Below are positions 1-11,059 of a stretch of DNA of 64,000 bases, piece by piece. Source of the stretch: Candidatus Zhuqueibacterota bacterium (GTDB lineage Bacteria; Electryoneota; RPQS01); NCBI GenBank assembly GCA_003818605.1, contig RPQS01000021.1:1-64000 (forward strand), in the 5' to 3' direction. The position numbers and the translations under genes are program-made. Position 1 is the first letter of the stretch. Each line of letters opens with the position of its first letter. The notes beneath the pieces are model-generated. The model ran no database searches. It was not told the origin of the DNA and was given only the letters and a program-made list of their open reading frames with translations.

Positions 1-1
1 T

Positions 2-184
2 GAAGTCATTGCCCTCGGCGATGACATTGAGTTTTCCGATCGCAAGCAGCGCAAGCTGTCCGACATCGTGAAGGTCGGCGACCACATCGTCTATGCCCGC
101 TATGGCGGCACGGAATTCAAAATTGAAAACGAGGAATATCTCCTCGTCAGCCGCAGCGACATCATGGCGGTAGTACAAAAATAA
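2..184 (+). CDS. groES: Co-chaperonin GroES, 3' part (5' end outside window)
   Basis: Frame 2 reads [60 protein letters not shown], a GroES C-terminus, directly upstream of groEL. Confidence 0.93.
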   Translation, partial: EVIALGDDIEFSDRKQRKLSDIVKVGDHIVYARYGGTEFKIENEEYLLVSRSDIMAVVQK

Positions 185-252
185 GGATGAGGGATGAAGC
201 AGAAAAGCTGAAATCTGAAAGCGGAAAGCTGAATCCCCAACCTGACATGTAG

Positions 253-1950
<1,698 letters not shown>

Positions 1951-1998
1951 CAGCGTGACACGCTGCTCGCGCGCTAACGCGTGAACGGGCAGGGTATT

Positions 1999-2031
1999 TC
2001 GCCGAGCGTGGGTCGCTGACCCCGCCGGAAT
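1999..2031 (-). repeat. Framed hairpin element (reverse orientation), core CGTGGGTCGCTGACCCCG
   Basis: TCGCCGAG-core-CCGGAAT ends shared with more than ten other loci in the window. Confidence 0.6.
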
Positions 2032-2120
2032 GGGGAATGTTCGCGGCGGCAGGCATCTTGTCCGTCAAAGACGAGATCTCGCTTTGCGGACCTGCCCCGT
2101 GACGCAAACATCGCAAGGTG

Positions 2121-2154
2121 CGCCGAGGCAGATCCCCTGATCTGCCCGGAATCC
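2121..2154 (-). repeat. Framed hairpin element, core GCAGATC-CCCT-GATCTGC
   Basis: CGCCGAG/CCGGAATC ends; reverse complement almost identical to 43823..43854 and 54210..54242. Confidence 0.75.
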
Positions 2155-2163
2155 GAATGACGT

Positions 2164-2208
2164 TCGCCGAGCCGTGGTTAAGGTCTTCCACAACCCGGCC
2201 GGAATCCG
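2164..2208 (-). repeat. Framed hairpin element, core CCGTGGTTAAGGTCTTCCACAACCCGG
   Basis: Near-identical direct copy at 2384..2428. Confidence 0.75.
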
Positions 2209-2240
2209 AAATGGGTGGAATCTTCGGGAGGAATCGAACG

Positions 2241-2318
2241 ATGTCATACCAAGAACTGAATCCCGGCAAAACGACTGACCGTTCCGGTTCCACCACGGAC
2301 GCGAGCAGCAAATCGTAA
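2241..2318 (+). CDS. Possible 25-aa small ORF (MSYQELNPGKTTDRSGSTTDASSKS)
   Basis: ATG preceded by a GGGAGG Shine-Dalgarno-like motif and followed by a hairpin plus T tract; no homology available. Confidence 0.25.
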   Translation: MSYQELNPGKTTDRSGSTTDASSKS

Positions 2319-2330
2319 GCACATACTGAA

Positions 2331-2364
2331 AGGGCGGAAGGATGAAACATTCCTTCCGCCCTTT
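2331..2364 (+). terminator. Rho-independent-type terminator, stem GGGCGGAAGGA/TCCTTCCGCCC
   Basis: agggcggaaggatgaaacattccttccgccctttgt. Confidence 0.7.
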
Positions 2365-2383
2365 GTCATTCAATATCCTGCAT

Positions 2384-2428
2384 TCGCCGAGCCGTGGTTA
2401 AGGTCTTCCGCAACCCGGCCGGAACCGA
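2384..2428 (-). repeat. Framed hairpin element, direct copy of 2164..2208
   Basis: tcgccgagccgtggttaaggtcttccgcaacccggccggaaccg. Confidence 0.75.
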
Positions 2429-2460
2429 TTGGTTAAAACATAAACATTGAGGGCTTAACA

Positions 2461-4308
2461 ATGCGACTCGTAAATGTACGTATCAGAAATTTTCGTTGTT
2501 TCCGCAGGGAAATGAGCATGCCAGTGTCTAAAATAACTGCTATAATTGGACGTAACGATATTGGAAAATCTTCTATTCTTGATGCATTGGATATATTCTT
2601 CAATGATAGTAAAATTGAACAAGAGGATGCGTGCAAATCTGGAGATGCCTCCGATGTGACAATTATCTGCGAGTTTGAAGATATGCCAAGATCACTCATT
2701 ATAGATGCAGACTACGCGACAACCCTCGCTCAGGAACATTTATTGAATCAGAACGGGCGACTGGAAATCCACAAAAAATACAATTGCTCGATCAAGACAA
2801 TCAAGCCTGTTATTTTCGCGTGTGCATACCATCCGACTTCAGTTCAATATGACGATTTGCTAACATTAAAGATTACAGAGTTGAAACAACGTGCACAGGA
2901 CCTTCATGTTGATTTGTCTGAAACTGACAGAAGGGTCGCAACGCTCATTCGGCAGAAAATTTGGCAAAACGCCCCCGACGAATTGATCTTTCAAAATAGA
3001 TTAATTGAAATAAACAGTGAAATTCTCAAAGCGATATACGAACAATTAAAAAAGTGTTTTCCGTGCTTTGCGCTTTTTCGTTCCGATCGTGCAAGCACAG
3101 ACCAAGATGCGGAAGCTCAAGATCCAATGATGCTTGCGGCAAAAGAGGCTGTTGCTGACAAACAGGAGCAACTGACAGAAATATCAAACTATGTCACTAG
3201 CAAAGTAAAGGATATTGCGGACACCACTGTTGAGAAGCTGCGAGAAATGGATCCGTCTCTCGCGCAACAAATGAATCCGAACTGTAAGCCGCCGGAATGG
3301 CATCGGAGTTTCAAATTTAGTTTGACAGACGAGAGCGCAATATCGCTAAATAAGCGCGGTAGCGGCGTGCGACGATTGGTTCTCATTAATTTTTTCAGAG
3401 CCAAGGTAGAAAAACAAGCCGGAGGTTTGAGCAATATAATCTATGCAATTGAAGAACCAGAGACAAGTCAGCATCCTGCGAATCAGAAACTTCTTATGAC
3501 TGTCTTTACTGAATTGACGCAGTATGGACGATGTCAGATTCTGTTAACAACACACACGCCAGTAATGGCGAAGCTGCTGCCAACGGACGCGATACGGTTC
3601 ATTTCAACAGACGGACAGGGTGATCGGGCCATCTACACCAGCGATGACGTAGCACTGGAAAGGGCAACGAAATCTTTAGGCGTGTTGCCTGATCATAATG
3701 TCAGATTGTTTATAGGGGTTGAAGGACCCAATGATATAGAATTCTTGCGAAACATTTCCGGCGTATTAATGCGTGCTGGCGAAAATGTCTGCGATCTTTG
3801 TGATATGGAGAATAGGGGAATGATTATGTTCATTCCCCTCGGTGGCAGCAATGTCCAAAGATGGACCTCGCGTTTAGCTGGCCTAAATATACCTGAGTAC
3901 TACATCTTTGACCGTGATGAGGTTCCGCCACAGCAGCCTCACTACATCAATGAAATGAGCATTATAAACGCGCGACCGAGATGTCAAGCGGTGCATACTA
4001 ACAAAAGGGAAATCGAAAACTACATTCATGCGGATGCAATTAGTAGAGCATTTGGGATCCAAATAAATCCCCCGAGCGATTATGATGATGTTCCTGAAAT
4101 TGTAGCACGCAAGGTGCATGAATTGGCTGGTGGAGATCCATGGGATACACTTGACGACGAAAAAAAAGATAAGAAATGTAAGAATGCCAAAAGAAGACTT
4201 AATCTCGAGGCTGCAAGACTTATGACGCCAAACCTTCTTACGCAGATTGATCCCAATAATGAGATTCGATCTTGGCTTAGTGCGATAAAGCGGTTGATCG
4301 AACAATAA
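2461..4308 (+). CDS. OLD-family AAA ATPase with C-terminal TOPRIM nuclease domain (ATP-dependent endonuclease)
   Basis: Walker A IIGRNDIGKSS; Walker B-like IIYAIEEPETSQHP; TOPRIM motifs GVEGPNDIEFL and YYIFDRDE; KREIENYIH. Confidence 0.88.
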   Translation: MRLVNVRIRNFRCFRREMSMPVSKITAIIGRNDIGKSSILDALDIFFNDSKIEQEDACKSGDASDVTIICEFEDMPRSLIIDADYATTLAQEHLLNQNGRLEIHKKYNCSIKTIKPVIFACAYHPTSVQYDDLLTLKITELKQRAQDLHVDLSETDRRVATLIRQKIWQNAPDELIFQNRLIEINSEILKAIYEQLKKCFPCFALFRSDRASTDQDAEAQDPMMLAAKEAVADKQEQLTEISNYVTSKVKDIADTTVEKLREMDPSLAQQMNPNCKPPEWHRSFKFSLTDESAISLNKRGSGVRRLVLINFFRAKVEKQAGGLSNIIYAIEEPETSQHPANQKLLMTVFTELTQYGRCQILLTTHTPVMAKLLPTDAIRFISTDGQGDRAIYTSDDVALERATKSLGVLPDHNVRLFIGVEGPNDIEFLRNISGVLMRAGENVCDLCDMENRGMIMFIPLGGSNVQRWTSRLAGLNIPEYYIFDRDEVPPQQPHYINEMSIINARPRCQAVHTNKREIENYIHADAISRAFGIQINPPSDYDDVPEIVARKVHELAGGDPWDTLDDEKKDKKCKNAKRRLNLEAARLMTPNLLTQIDPNNEIRSWLSAIKRLIEQ

Positions 4309-4426
4309 CATCATTATCTTGACGACGCGGGCTGGAAGAATCGCCATGGCGCCATTGCGACTCGGGAGAGTCACAACGGCGCATCTGACATGCGCGAGGG
4401 GTGAGGGCACCCTCTCGCGGCGATCA

Positions 4427-4460
4427 GATTCCGGCCGGGTCGGGAGCCCCGGCTCGGCGA
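4427..4460 (+). repeat. Framed hairpin element, core CCGGGTCGGGAGCCCCGG
   Basis: gattccgg-ccgggtcgggagccccgg-ctcggcga; same core family as 43041..43074. Confidence 0.75.
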
Positions 4461-4550
4461 TAATTAATTTATTAGCGGCGGCCTCCGGCCGCCCGAGCAA
4501 TTGAAGGCAGGCAGAGCCTGCCAATAGTTAATAATGTAAATACCGTTGTT

Positions 4551-4642
4551 GATTCCGGCCCGCCTTTGGTCCGCCTCCGGCGAGATCTCGCTTCGCGGAC
4601 GAGGTCTCGTGTTACGGACGGGATCACAGATCCCGCTCGGCG
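4551..4642 (+). repeat. Composite framed hairpin element with several inner palindromes
   Basis: Begins gattccgg and ends ctcggcga; contains CGAGATCTCG and GGGATCacaGATCCC palindromes. Confidence 0.6.
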
Positions 4643-4687
4643 AAAATGTCCCCCCCTTTCATCCCCCCGCATGCGGGGGGAAACAAA

Positions 4688-4716
4688 ACGGCGGAAGGAG
4701 CAATCCTTCCGCCGTT
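4688..4716. terminator. Hairpin terminator ACGGCGGAAGGA/TCCTTCCGCCGT
   Basis: Same stem sequence as the hairpins at 2331..2364 and 9740..9771. Confidence 0.55.
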
Positions 4717-4762
4717 ATCTTTTCCCTCCATTCCATGGGGGGAATTTAAGGGGGGTTCACCG

Positions 4763-6559
4763 TTATCGCATCAGCACCATCTTGCGGGTGGCGGAGAAGT
4801 CGCTGGTCGTGAGTTTGTAAATGTACGCACCCGACGGCAGACCGGAAGCATCGAACTTCACTTCCTGACGACCCGCGGCATACACGCCGTTCAGAATCGT
4901 CATCACTTCCTGCCCCATCATGTTGTAGAGCGCAATCACGGCCGAGCCGCTCTCCTTCAGATCGAACACAATAGTGGTGGAAGCGTTGAACGGATTCGGA
5001 TAGTTCTGATGCAGCGCGTACTCGTTCACAACCTCAACCGCAGCATACGGGGTGGCCGAAGCCGCAGCTATTTCCACACGTCCGCCGTTCACATCCACCG
5101 CCGCGAGCTTATAGTCGTACGCAATGCCGCTTTGCAGACCTTCATCCGTAAAGCTATACACGTGGCCGGTGGCACCGTTGCCCTGCGTCGGCACATGCGT
5201 AATGACCGCATCATTGCGCAGAATCTCGAAGTAATCGTTGTCGGTTTCGGAAGCGGTCTCCCATCTCAAAGCTACGCTGTTCGCTCCCGCCGCAGCGGTA
5301 AACGAAGCCAACTCCACCGCCAACTGATACTCGCGGAAGTAGTAATCTTCCACTTCACCGAGGTCATCCACGCCATACGTTCCCGGGCATTGCTGCGGTA
5401 ATCCCAGACCAAAGCCCAACGGCCCGATAGCCACACTGGTCAGACGGAAACGGAACCAACCCGCATAGGGCGGCACATTCATTAAGCCTGGATCTATAAA
5501 CGGACACGGCACCGCTCCCGGGAAAACAATCTTATCCTGAATGATCCATTCCGAAATCCCGAGACCCGCTGCATTGGGACAGAGCAGATCGCAGAAGTCA
5601 CCGTCATTATTGCCGTCCTTCCAGCCATTGAGAAAGAGCGGCATGCCCGTTTGATAATTCGGTCCGGCAGTAACCAGAACCGTTACCGTAGTCGGTTGGC
5701 ACGGCCACATGTTGGGCGGGAAAATTACACCGTCATCGAACGGATCAATGTCAAACGTATTTGGCGCGGGTTCGCCCGTGATATTCGGACCGAGCCACGC
5801 CACATTGGTCAGCAGATGGCCGGGATTCGCCACAAGGGTTGGATATCCCTGAGGATTATTGAGCGGGTGAATGATGTCGCCCATGTCCATTTCGCCTTCC
5901 TTTGTCAGGCAAAAAGCCACATCGTCTCCCCGCCCTATCAGCTCGCCGTTAGCAAGCAGTTGGAACAGAGTATCGTCGCCCATCGGCGATCCCATCCAGT
6001 AAAACAGACAGTTGGGAGTGCCGGGAGTTCCCCCGCTCGAACGTTGAACGGACACCCAGCCATGAGTCAAATTGCAGCACGGATTCAAGACTGCACTCCA
6101 ATAGTAAAGCGCCCAACCCGACCAGTACCCCACCAATTGACCGTTCAACCACATTAAGTAGCTGCAAGCGGTTTGACCAATGCTGTGATCCGTATTCTCA
6201 TGATAGAAAGTGATGTCGAACTGCGTCGGATCTTCACCGCAGTTTATGTATTCTCCATCGTTGTCAACGTTGAGTAGGAGTCCCCAAAAATGGATGTCGC
6301 ATGTGGAATCCTCGAGGCCCCAGAAATTATCATACGTCACGGTAAAAGCCGAGGCGTCGCTGAGATAGCCGACAAACGCTGCGTTCGGCGCATACGGCGG
6401 CTGCGAATAAATGGTGTTGCTGGGGCAAATTACCGGCCCGGTTGCGACCGACCGATCGGGATCGGGTGTCGTCATGATAAAAACAGACGGATCAATGTCA
6501 GCCAGCGCCAAGCTGCAGAGCGCTGCAAGAGCGAAGCAAACCACTAAAAGTTTCTTCAT
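4763..6559 (-). CDS. Secreted protein with T9SS type A C-terminal sorting domain
   Basis: Signal peptide MKKLLVVCFALAALCSLALA; C-term NYPNPFNASTTIVFDL...SGAYIYKLTTSDFSATRKMVLMR. Confidence 0.85.
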   Translation of the reverse strand: MKKLLVVCFALAALCSLALADIDPSVFIMTTPDPDRSVATGPVICPSNTIYSQPPYAPNAAFVGYLSDASAFTVTYDNFWGLEDSTCDIHFWGLLLNVDNDGEYINCGEDPTQFDITFYHENTDHSIGQTACSYLMWLNGQLVGYWSGWALYYWSAVLNPCCNLTHGWVSVQRSSGGTPGTPNCLFYWMGSPMGDDTLFQLLANGELIGRGDDVAFCLTKEGEMDMGDIIHPLNNPQGYPTLVANPGHLLTNVAWLGPNITGEPAPNTFDIDPFDDGVIFPPNMWPCQPTTVTVLVTAGPNYQTGMPLFLNGWKDGNNDGDFCDLLCPNAAGLGISEWIIQDKIVFPGAVPCPFIDPGLMNVPPYAGWFRFRLTSVAIGPLGFGLGLPQQCPGTYGVDDLGEVEDYYFREYQLAVELASFTAAAGANSVALRWETASETDNDYFEILRNDAVITHVPTQGNGATGHVYSFTDEGLQSGIAYDYKLAAVDVNGGRVEIAAASATPYAAVEVVNEYALHQNYPNPFNASTTIVFDLKESGSAVIALYNMMGQEVMTILNGVYAAGRQEVKFDASGLPSGAYIYKLTTSDFSATRKMVLMR

Positions 6560-7124
6560 GGTCGTTCTTCCTTTCACTATATGGTAAGCATTGGAGGCGA
6601 TGACGGAGTAGTATTCTTATCGGATGTGCTTGCGTGGCGGGGGCGGGGGGATGCGTGGATCGTGGCTGCCGCACGGATATAAGTAACAGCCGACCGTGCG
6701 GGGAATCAACAGAGTCTGTCAAACGCAATATTTTTCTCAGGCCGGAGTCATATTTACTATGCTCTCTAAGCTTATATCACATGCTGCAATATTATTGTGC
6801 AACTTATCACATCGCTAACTGGTCGAGAATCGGCGGGATAGCGGCTTCATCAGGAAAAAACCTGATTTCGCGATTTCTGTATTCTTGGTGTTTTCTCCGC
6901 TTTCAGCTTTTCCACTTTCCGCTTTTAGCCCATATTGCAACCTGTTTGCCTCTTGTTCCGTCTTATTCAGTAGACCGGCAACGATTTATGCGAAAATCCT
7001 TTCTTTTTTTATCTATGACTGTATAAATAAGTTATTTCCCAAGAATACTTTAGCCGACACCTCGCCGTTTCTCCTGCACTAAGATATCGCACGATAGATT
7101 CTCCTTCACGCAAAGGTGAAAGAC

Positions 7125-9497
7125 ATGAGCCGATTTGTTCTCTGTATTTTCCTTTGTCTTGCCGCTGTTAGCCTGCTCTACGCAACACCGATACATACCG
7201 CCATTGATTCGAGCAACGCTGCCGCCGTTGATTCCCTGCTAAAAACCAATCCCGGTTTGCGGGATTCTGCCAATGAAAACGGTGAGCCGCCGCTGTACTA
7301 TGCCGCAAAAACCGGCAAGACAGACATCGTCCGCATGCTGCTCGCCAAAGGCGTTGACGCTAAAACGACAAATAACGAGGGTACGCCGGCTACACACATC
7401 GCCGCTCAGCGCGGAAATCTTGCGACGGTGCGCATGTTGATTGAAGCCGGCGCGGATCCCCGCGCCCTCGATCTCAACAATGGCGGAACCGCTCTGCACT
7501 GGGCGGCGGACGGCGGGAATTGCGAAAATATAGAGTATCTGTTCTCGCTCGGACTCGATATTCAAAATCCCGACCGCGCCACGTTCACTCCGCTCATGCG
7601 GGCTGCCAGCCGGGGACACAAACCCGCCTTCGATTTACTGCTTGCTAAAGGAGCGACGCTGGAAGTGGGAACGGATCTCAATAATAGCGTCATGGCGCAA
7701 GCCGCGGGCGGCGGCAACATAGACATCGTGAATTTTTTAATAGCCAAAGGTTTTGATATCAATGCGCGCTCTTCCAACTCCTCCGCGCCGATTCACGTAG
7801 CCGTTTGGCGGCGGCAGCCGGAGATGGTTCGCTATCTGATTACAAAGGGCGCGTACGTGGCAGGAGTACGCAACCGCTTCGGCACGCCGATTCTGCACTC
7901 CGCCGCCGTGCAGGGAGACACGGTTATTGCCGCGATTCTTTTGGCGAACGGTTCGACCGTGTTCGATTCGAGCACGGGTGACGGCTCAACGGCTTTACAC
8001 ATGGCCGCGCAGTCGGGGCAACTCGACATGGTGCGGTATCTTCTGGATCACAGCGCCAACGTCAACCAGCTTGACGCGCACGGCGGTTCCGCATTGGGCT
8101 GGGCGGTGGAAAATAATCAGATGGAAGCGGCGGAGCTATTAATCGCACGCGGCGCCATTGTCAATCCACTCTCCTGTCCGGAGAAATTTCCATGCAGCCA
8201 ACACCTGTCGTCACCGCTCCATCGGGCGTCCATCCGCAGTCCGCGCATGGTGGAATTTTTACTCGGCAAAGGTGGTGATCCCAACGGGCGGGATTATGAC
8301 GGTTCTACACCGCTGATTTATTCCACGTGGTCGGACAGTATTCGCTGCATGGAAATCCTTCTTGCCCGGGGAGCGAATCCGAATATCGCGGACAGCAACC
8401 GGCACACTGCGCTATATCGCGTATGTCAGTCGGGAAAACTGCCTCAAATCGAGCTGCTCCTGAAAAACGGCGCCGATCCGAATATTGCCGATAACGACGG
8501 CATTACTCCGCTCCACATTGCGGCGGTGTGCGGCTTTGATACGATAGCGCAAAAGCTGATTAGTGCCAGCGCAGACGTCAACGCAAAGGATGAGCTCAAG
8601 CACAGACCGCTCTATTACGCTCAATATCACGGTCACAGTCATCTGGCGGAATATTTGAAATCCGCGGGCGCGAAAGGCGGCGCGAAATCCGTCATCAGTG
8701 ACCGGGATTTATTAGCCAGAGAATTGAAAGACAATGAGGCCGTTGTCTGGTATCTGAGTCATTCCGGCTGGGCGATCAAGACAAAAAACCATGTTTTAAT
8801 AATTGACTACTTTCCGTTCGATCGGTCAATTCCGGATGCATCCTTCGCCAACGGATGCGTGAATCCCGATATCCTCAACGGTATGAACGTGGCGGTCTTT
8901 GCCAGTCACGAGCATCAGGATCACATCCATCCTGAAATCTTCGAGTGGAGAAAGCGCGTTCCGGGACTCCAATATTATCTTGGCGTGCTGCCCGAGCAGG
9001 TTTCCGGCTTTCGTCCCGATCCGGCAGACCCGGTGGAATACACGCGGTGCCGTGCAGGAGAAACGATTTCGCAAGACGGCATCTCAATTCGGCCGATTAA
9101 ATCCGACATTGATCAAGGCTGCGGCTTCTTTATTCAGGTAGACGGACTCACGATTTTCCACCCCGGCGACGCCGTAGATACGAGCCGGATTATTCCGAGC
9201 CGTTATTCGCGGACGGTGGATTCGCTGGCCGTGGCTGCGAAATCGGTGGATATGTTTTTCTTCCCGATTCGCGGCTGCGGGTTCCCGGATCTCGAGGCGG
9301 TTAAGCACGGGATTGACTACACGATTTCCACACTGCATCCGAAAGTCGCGCTGCCCATGCATGCACGCAACGCCGAATACGAACTCCGCAACTATGCCGC
9401 GGAAGCCAAAAAGCGGAAGGCGAACGCCAATTACCATTGCGTCCGTCAGCCCGGCGAACGCTTTTTCTATTCCGGCGGCAAGGTTAAACCGATCTAA
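7125..9497 (+). CDS. Secreted ankyrin-repeat protein with C-terminal metallo-beta-lactamase-fold (UlaG-like) domain
   Basis: Signal peptide; many ankyrin repeats (GxTPLHxAA...G...ivrxLLxxGADvn); C-term FASHEHQDHIHPEIF, FHPGDAVDTS, LPMHARN. Confidence 0.85.
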   Translation: MSRFVLCIFLCLAAVSLLYATPIHTAIDSSNAAAVDSLLKTNPGLRDSANENGEPPLYYAAKTGKTDIVRMLLAKGVDAKTTNNEGTPATHIAAQRGNLATVRMLIEAGADPRALDLNNGGTALHWAADGGNCENIEYLFSLGLDIQNPDRATFTPLMRAASRGHKPAFDLLLAKGATLEVGTDLNNSVMAQAAGGGNIDIVNFLIAKGFDINARSSNSSAPIHVAVWRRQPEMVRYLITKGAYVAGVRNRFGTPILHSAAVQGDTVIAAILLANGSTVFDSSTGDGSTALHMAAQSGQLDMVRYLLDHSANVNQLDAHGGSALGWAVENNQMEAAELLIARGAIVNPLSCPEKFPCSQHLSSPLHRASIRSPRMVEFLLGKGGDPNGRDYDGSTPLIYSTWSDSIRCMEILLARGANPNIADSNRHTALYRVCQSGKLPQIELLLKNGADPNIADNDGITPLHIAAVCGFDTIAQKLISASADVNAKDELKHRPLYYAQYHGHSHLAEYLKSAGAKGGAKSVISDRDLLARELKDNEAVVWYLSHSGWAIKTKNHVLIIDYFPFDRSIPDASFANGCVNPDILNGMNVAVFASHEHQDHIHPEIFEWRKRVPGLQYYLGVLPEQVSGFRPDPADPVEYTRCRAGETISQDGISIRPIKSDIDQGCGFFIQVDGLTIFHPGDAVDTSRIIPSRYSRTVDSLAVAAKSVDMFFFPIRGCGFPDLEAVKHGIDYTISTLHPKVALPMHARNAEYELRNYAAEAKKRKANANYHCVRQPGERFFYSGGKVKPI

Positions 9498-9520
9498 CGG
9501 ATGATTATTTCCCCCCGTTT

Positions 9521-9570
9521 ACGGTCCGTCCGCTTTGCGGACGAGATCTCGCTCTGCGGAGGGGACAAAA
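9521..9570. repeat. Palindromic module GTCCGC...GAGATCTCGC...GCGGA, related to 2060..2091 and 4570..4600
   Basis: ggtccgtccgctttgcggacgagatctcgctctgcggagggga. Confidence 0.5.
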
Positions 9571-9693
9571 GGGGGGTGATGTTTTTCCTTCTTCTTCCGC
9601 ACTGCATCTGTGATCCGAATATACACGGTGGTCATAGCCTCCCGACGCCGTGGATATCGAAAGGGGTGAACCGCGCGTTCACCCCTGTTTTTT

Positions 9694-9726
9694 CCGCCGA
9701 GGAGGGTCATTAGACCCTCCCGGAAC
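9694..9726 (-). repeat. Framed hairpin element, core GAGGGTC-ATTA-GACCCTC
   Basis: ccgccgag-gagggtcattagaccctc-ccggaac. Confidence 0.65.
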
Positions 9727-9739
9727 CAGTGTAAGAAGA

Positions 9740-9771
9740 AACGGCGGAAGGATTTTTCCTTCCGCCGTTTC
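9740..9771. terminator. Hairpin terminator AACGGCGGAAGGA/TCCTTCCGCCGTT
   Basis: aacggcggaaggatttttccttccgccgtttcttt. Confidence 0.6.
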
Positions 9772-9838
9772 TTTCCCTCCGCTTGCGGGGGGAATAAAAA
9801 GGGGGTGATTTCTCGTTTCTAATTTCTCATTTCAGATT

Positions 9839-11059
9839 TTATTCATATCTGAGCGCCTCAATCGGATCGAGCATGGATGCCTTGCGGGCAGGATAAAAGC
9901 CGAAGAAAATTCCCACCAGACTCGCAAATCCCAAAGCGAGCAGAGCGGTAAGAGGAGAGATCGCCGACGCCCATCCCGCCACTTTGCTGATGATGAGCGA
10001 CACTCCGGCGCCCAACCCGATTCCCAGCAATCCGCCGAGCGCGGACAGGATGATCGCTTCCAGCATGAACTGCCATAAAATGTCCTGTTGCCGCGCACCC
10101 ACCGACATGCGAATGCCGATCTCCCGCGTCCGCTCCGTGACCGAAACCAGCATGATGTTCATAATGCCGATACCGCCCACTAAAAGCGATACCAGCGCGA
10201 CCGAGCCGAGCAGATAGCCCATCGTCTTGGCCGAGCTTTCCACGGTGTTGGCGATGTCCGCCTGCGTGCGAATAATAAAATCGTCGTCTTCATCCTTGCC
10301 GATGCGGTGTCTCGTGCGCATCAGGTTGGTCACTTCGTCCACCGCCGTGGTCAGCGCGTCACCGCTCGAAGCGGAACCGATGATCTGCGAAACCCGCGTG
10401 TTTCCCGCGTTGAATTTCTTGGCCACCGTCGTAAACGGCACAAGCACCATGTCATCCTGATCCTGCCCCATAGCCGATTGACCTTTAGCCGCCAGCACGC
10501 CGATCACTTCGAACGGCAGCCGCTTGATACGAATGATGCTGCCGACCGGATCGCTGCCCGCATAGAGGTTGTCCACAATCGTCTGGCCGACAACGCACAC
10601 TTTAGCCGCGCCGCGCATATCCGTCTCGTTAAACATGCGGCCGTTGTTGACTTCGTAGCGGCGGATATCCGCGAACTCGGGTGCCACTCCCCACACCGAA
10701 GTGGACCAGTTTTGATTTCCGTACACAAGCTGCGCACCCGTTCGTACGGATGGCGAGACCAGCCGGACGTTCGGGCATTGCGAGCCAATCGCCTCCACGT
10801 CTTCCATCGTTAAGGTAGAACGGCTGCCCGACGTTTGCCGGACTCCCGCCATATGAAACGCGCCGGAAAAAACCATGAACACGTTGTCGCCGAGCGAGGA
10901 AATCTGCTGCTGCACATTGAGGCGCGCGCCGTCGGTAATGGCCACCATCGAAATCACCGCCGCCACGCCGATCACAATACCCAGCATCGTCAATGACGAA
11001 CGCATTTTGTTGCGCATCAATGCCCGCAGGCAGACGCGGAGAAGAGCCAGCATATTCAT
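9839..11059 (-). CDS. MacB-type ABC transporter permease
   Basis: FtsX/MacB fold: SSLTMLGIVIGVAAVISM..., GGIGIMNIMLVSVTERTREIGIRMSVGAR, C-term PARKASMLDPIEALRYE. Confidence 0.95.
   Translation of the reverse strand: MNMLALLRVCLRALMRNKMRSSLTMLGIVIGVAAVISMVAITDGARLNVQQQISSLGDNVFMVFSGAFHMAGVRQTSGSRSTLTMEDVEAIGSQCPNVRLVSPSVRTGAQLVYGNQNWSTSVWGVAPEFADIRRYEVNNGRMFNETDMRGAAKVCVVGQTIVDNLYAGSDPVGSIIRIKRLPFEVIGVLAAKGQSAMGQDQDDMVLVPFTTVAKKFNAGNTRVSQIIGSASSGDALTTAVDEVTNLMRTRHRIGKDEDDDFIIRTQADIANTVESSAKTMGYLLGSVALVSLLVGGIGIMNIMLVSVTERTREIGIRMSVGARQQDILWQFMLEAIILSALGGLLGIGLGAGVSLIISKVAGWASAISPLTALLALGFASLVGIFFGFYPARKASMLDPIEALRYE

Noticed and set aside
2461-4308. Gabija system interpretation of the OLD/TOPRIM gene
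   Set aside because: No UvrD/PcrA-like GajB gene is adjacent; the next gene is a T9SS cargo protein on the other strand.
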